A stretch of 5,971 nt of DNA from Anaerocolumna sp. GTDB taxonomy: Bacteria > Bacillota > Clostridia > Lachnospirales > Lachnospiraceae. Shown here piece after piece: positions 5,880 to 5,971 of this stretch. Under the pieces are notes generated by a model. That model was not told where the DNA came from. It saw only the letters and a list, made by a program, of their open reading frames with translations, and made no database searches. The stretch's first letter is position 1. Each line of letters starts with the position of its first letter. Location of the stretch: positions 1 to 5,971 of the forward strand of contig JAQSYR010000082.1 of NCBI GenBank assembly GCA_029256035.1, given 5' to 3'. A program made the position numbers and the translations under genes.

Positions 5880-5971
5880 TTAGTTATTACCTTTTGCTTT
5901 ATCAGCTTTATTTTCATTCTTTGATGAATTATTTGATTTTGTAGAACTTGTTTCTGTAGTTTCAACGGTAT
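5880..5971 (-). CDS. C-terminal fragment of a hypothetical protein with a hydrophilic low-complexity tail
   Basis: On the minus strand an open frame enters from the right edge and ends at a TAA (5880-5882), leaving 29 whole codons. The visible tail reads TVETTETSSTKSNNSS followed by a Lys/Asn/Ala-rich end, KADKAKGNN. It is strongly hydrophilic, with no hydrophobic residues beyond one Val and a few Ala. Such tails are common at the ends of secreted, lipoprotein or cell-wall-associated proteins of clostridia, but no function can be assigned. The other two minus-strand frames were judged less convincing. Composition bias (Thr, Ser, Asn, Lys, Glu) looks more like coding than random AT-rich DNA. 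The gene converges on the uxa/uxu operon. Confidence 0.55.
   Translation of the reverse strand, partial: TVETTETSSTKSNNSSKNENKADKAKGNN

Overview
This window comes from a low-GC, AT-rich Gram-positive bacterium. Purine-rich Shine-Dalgarno sequences, strong hairpin plus U-tract terminators and a sigma-A type promoter all fit Firmicutes. The combination of a collagen-like surface or spore protein and a clostridial-style hexuronate operon suggests an anaerobic Clostridia / Lachnospiraceae plant-polysaccharide degrader. That lineage is inferred from general resemblance; no search was run.

Layout. (1) Positions 1-495 hold the 3' end of a gene for a collagen-like (Gly-X-Y) protein with a C-terminal C1q/BclA-like beta-sandwich head, followed by a strong symmetric terminator at 555-596. 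(2) Positions 597-788 form a regulatory region with a perfect 8-bp inverted repeat (652-670), a near-consensus promoter (TTGACA, 17 bp, TATCAT; 702-730), and an operator-like palindrome at the expected transcription start (737-758). (3) Positions 789-5660 are one apparent operon of four same-strand genes with gaps of 36, 42 and 39 bp: uxaC (uronate isomerase), uxuA (mannonate dehydratase), uxuB (fructuronate reductase) and a GntR-family regulator with an FCD sensor domain. (4) A 17-bp terminator at 5662-5708 closes the operon, and a second hairpin lies at 5735-5759. (5) The last ~90 bases look like the 3' end of a minus-strand gene whose product has a hydrophilic Thr/Ser/Lys/Asn-rich tail.

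How the genes work together. UxaC converts D-glucuronate to D-fructuronate (and D-galacturonate to D-tagaturonate). UxuB reduces fructuronate to D-mannonate with NADH. UxuA dehydrates mannonate to 2-keto-3-deoxygluconate (KDG). The three enzymes therefore form a complete glucuronate-to-KDG module. The KDG kinase, KDPG aldolase and uronate transporter are not in the window. The co-transcribed GntR/FCD protein probably senses a pathway intermediate and acts on the operator at the uxaC promoter, giving an autoregulated circuit.

I found no evidence of an undescribed system. The enzymes are textbook. The most interesting parts are the cis-regulatory architecture upstream of uxaC and the collagen-like protein.
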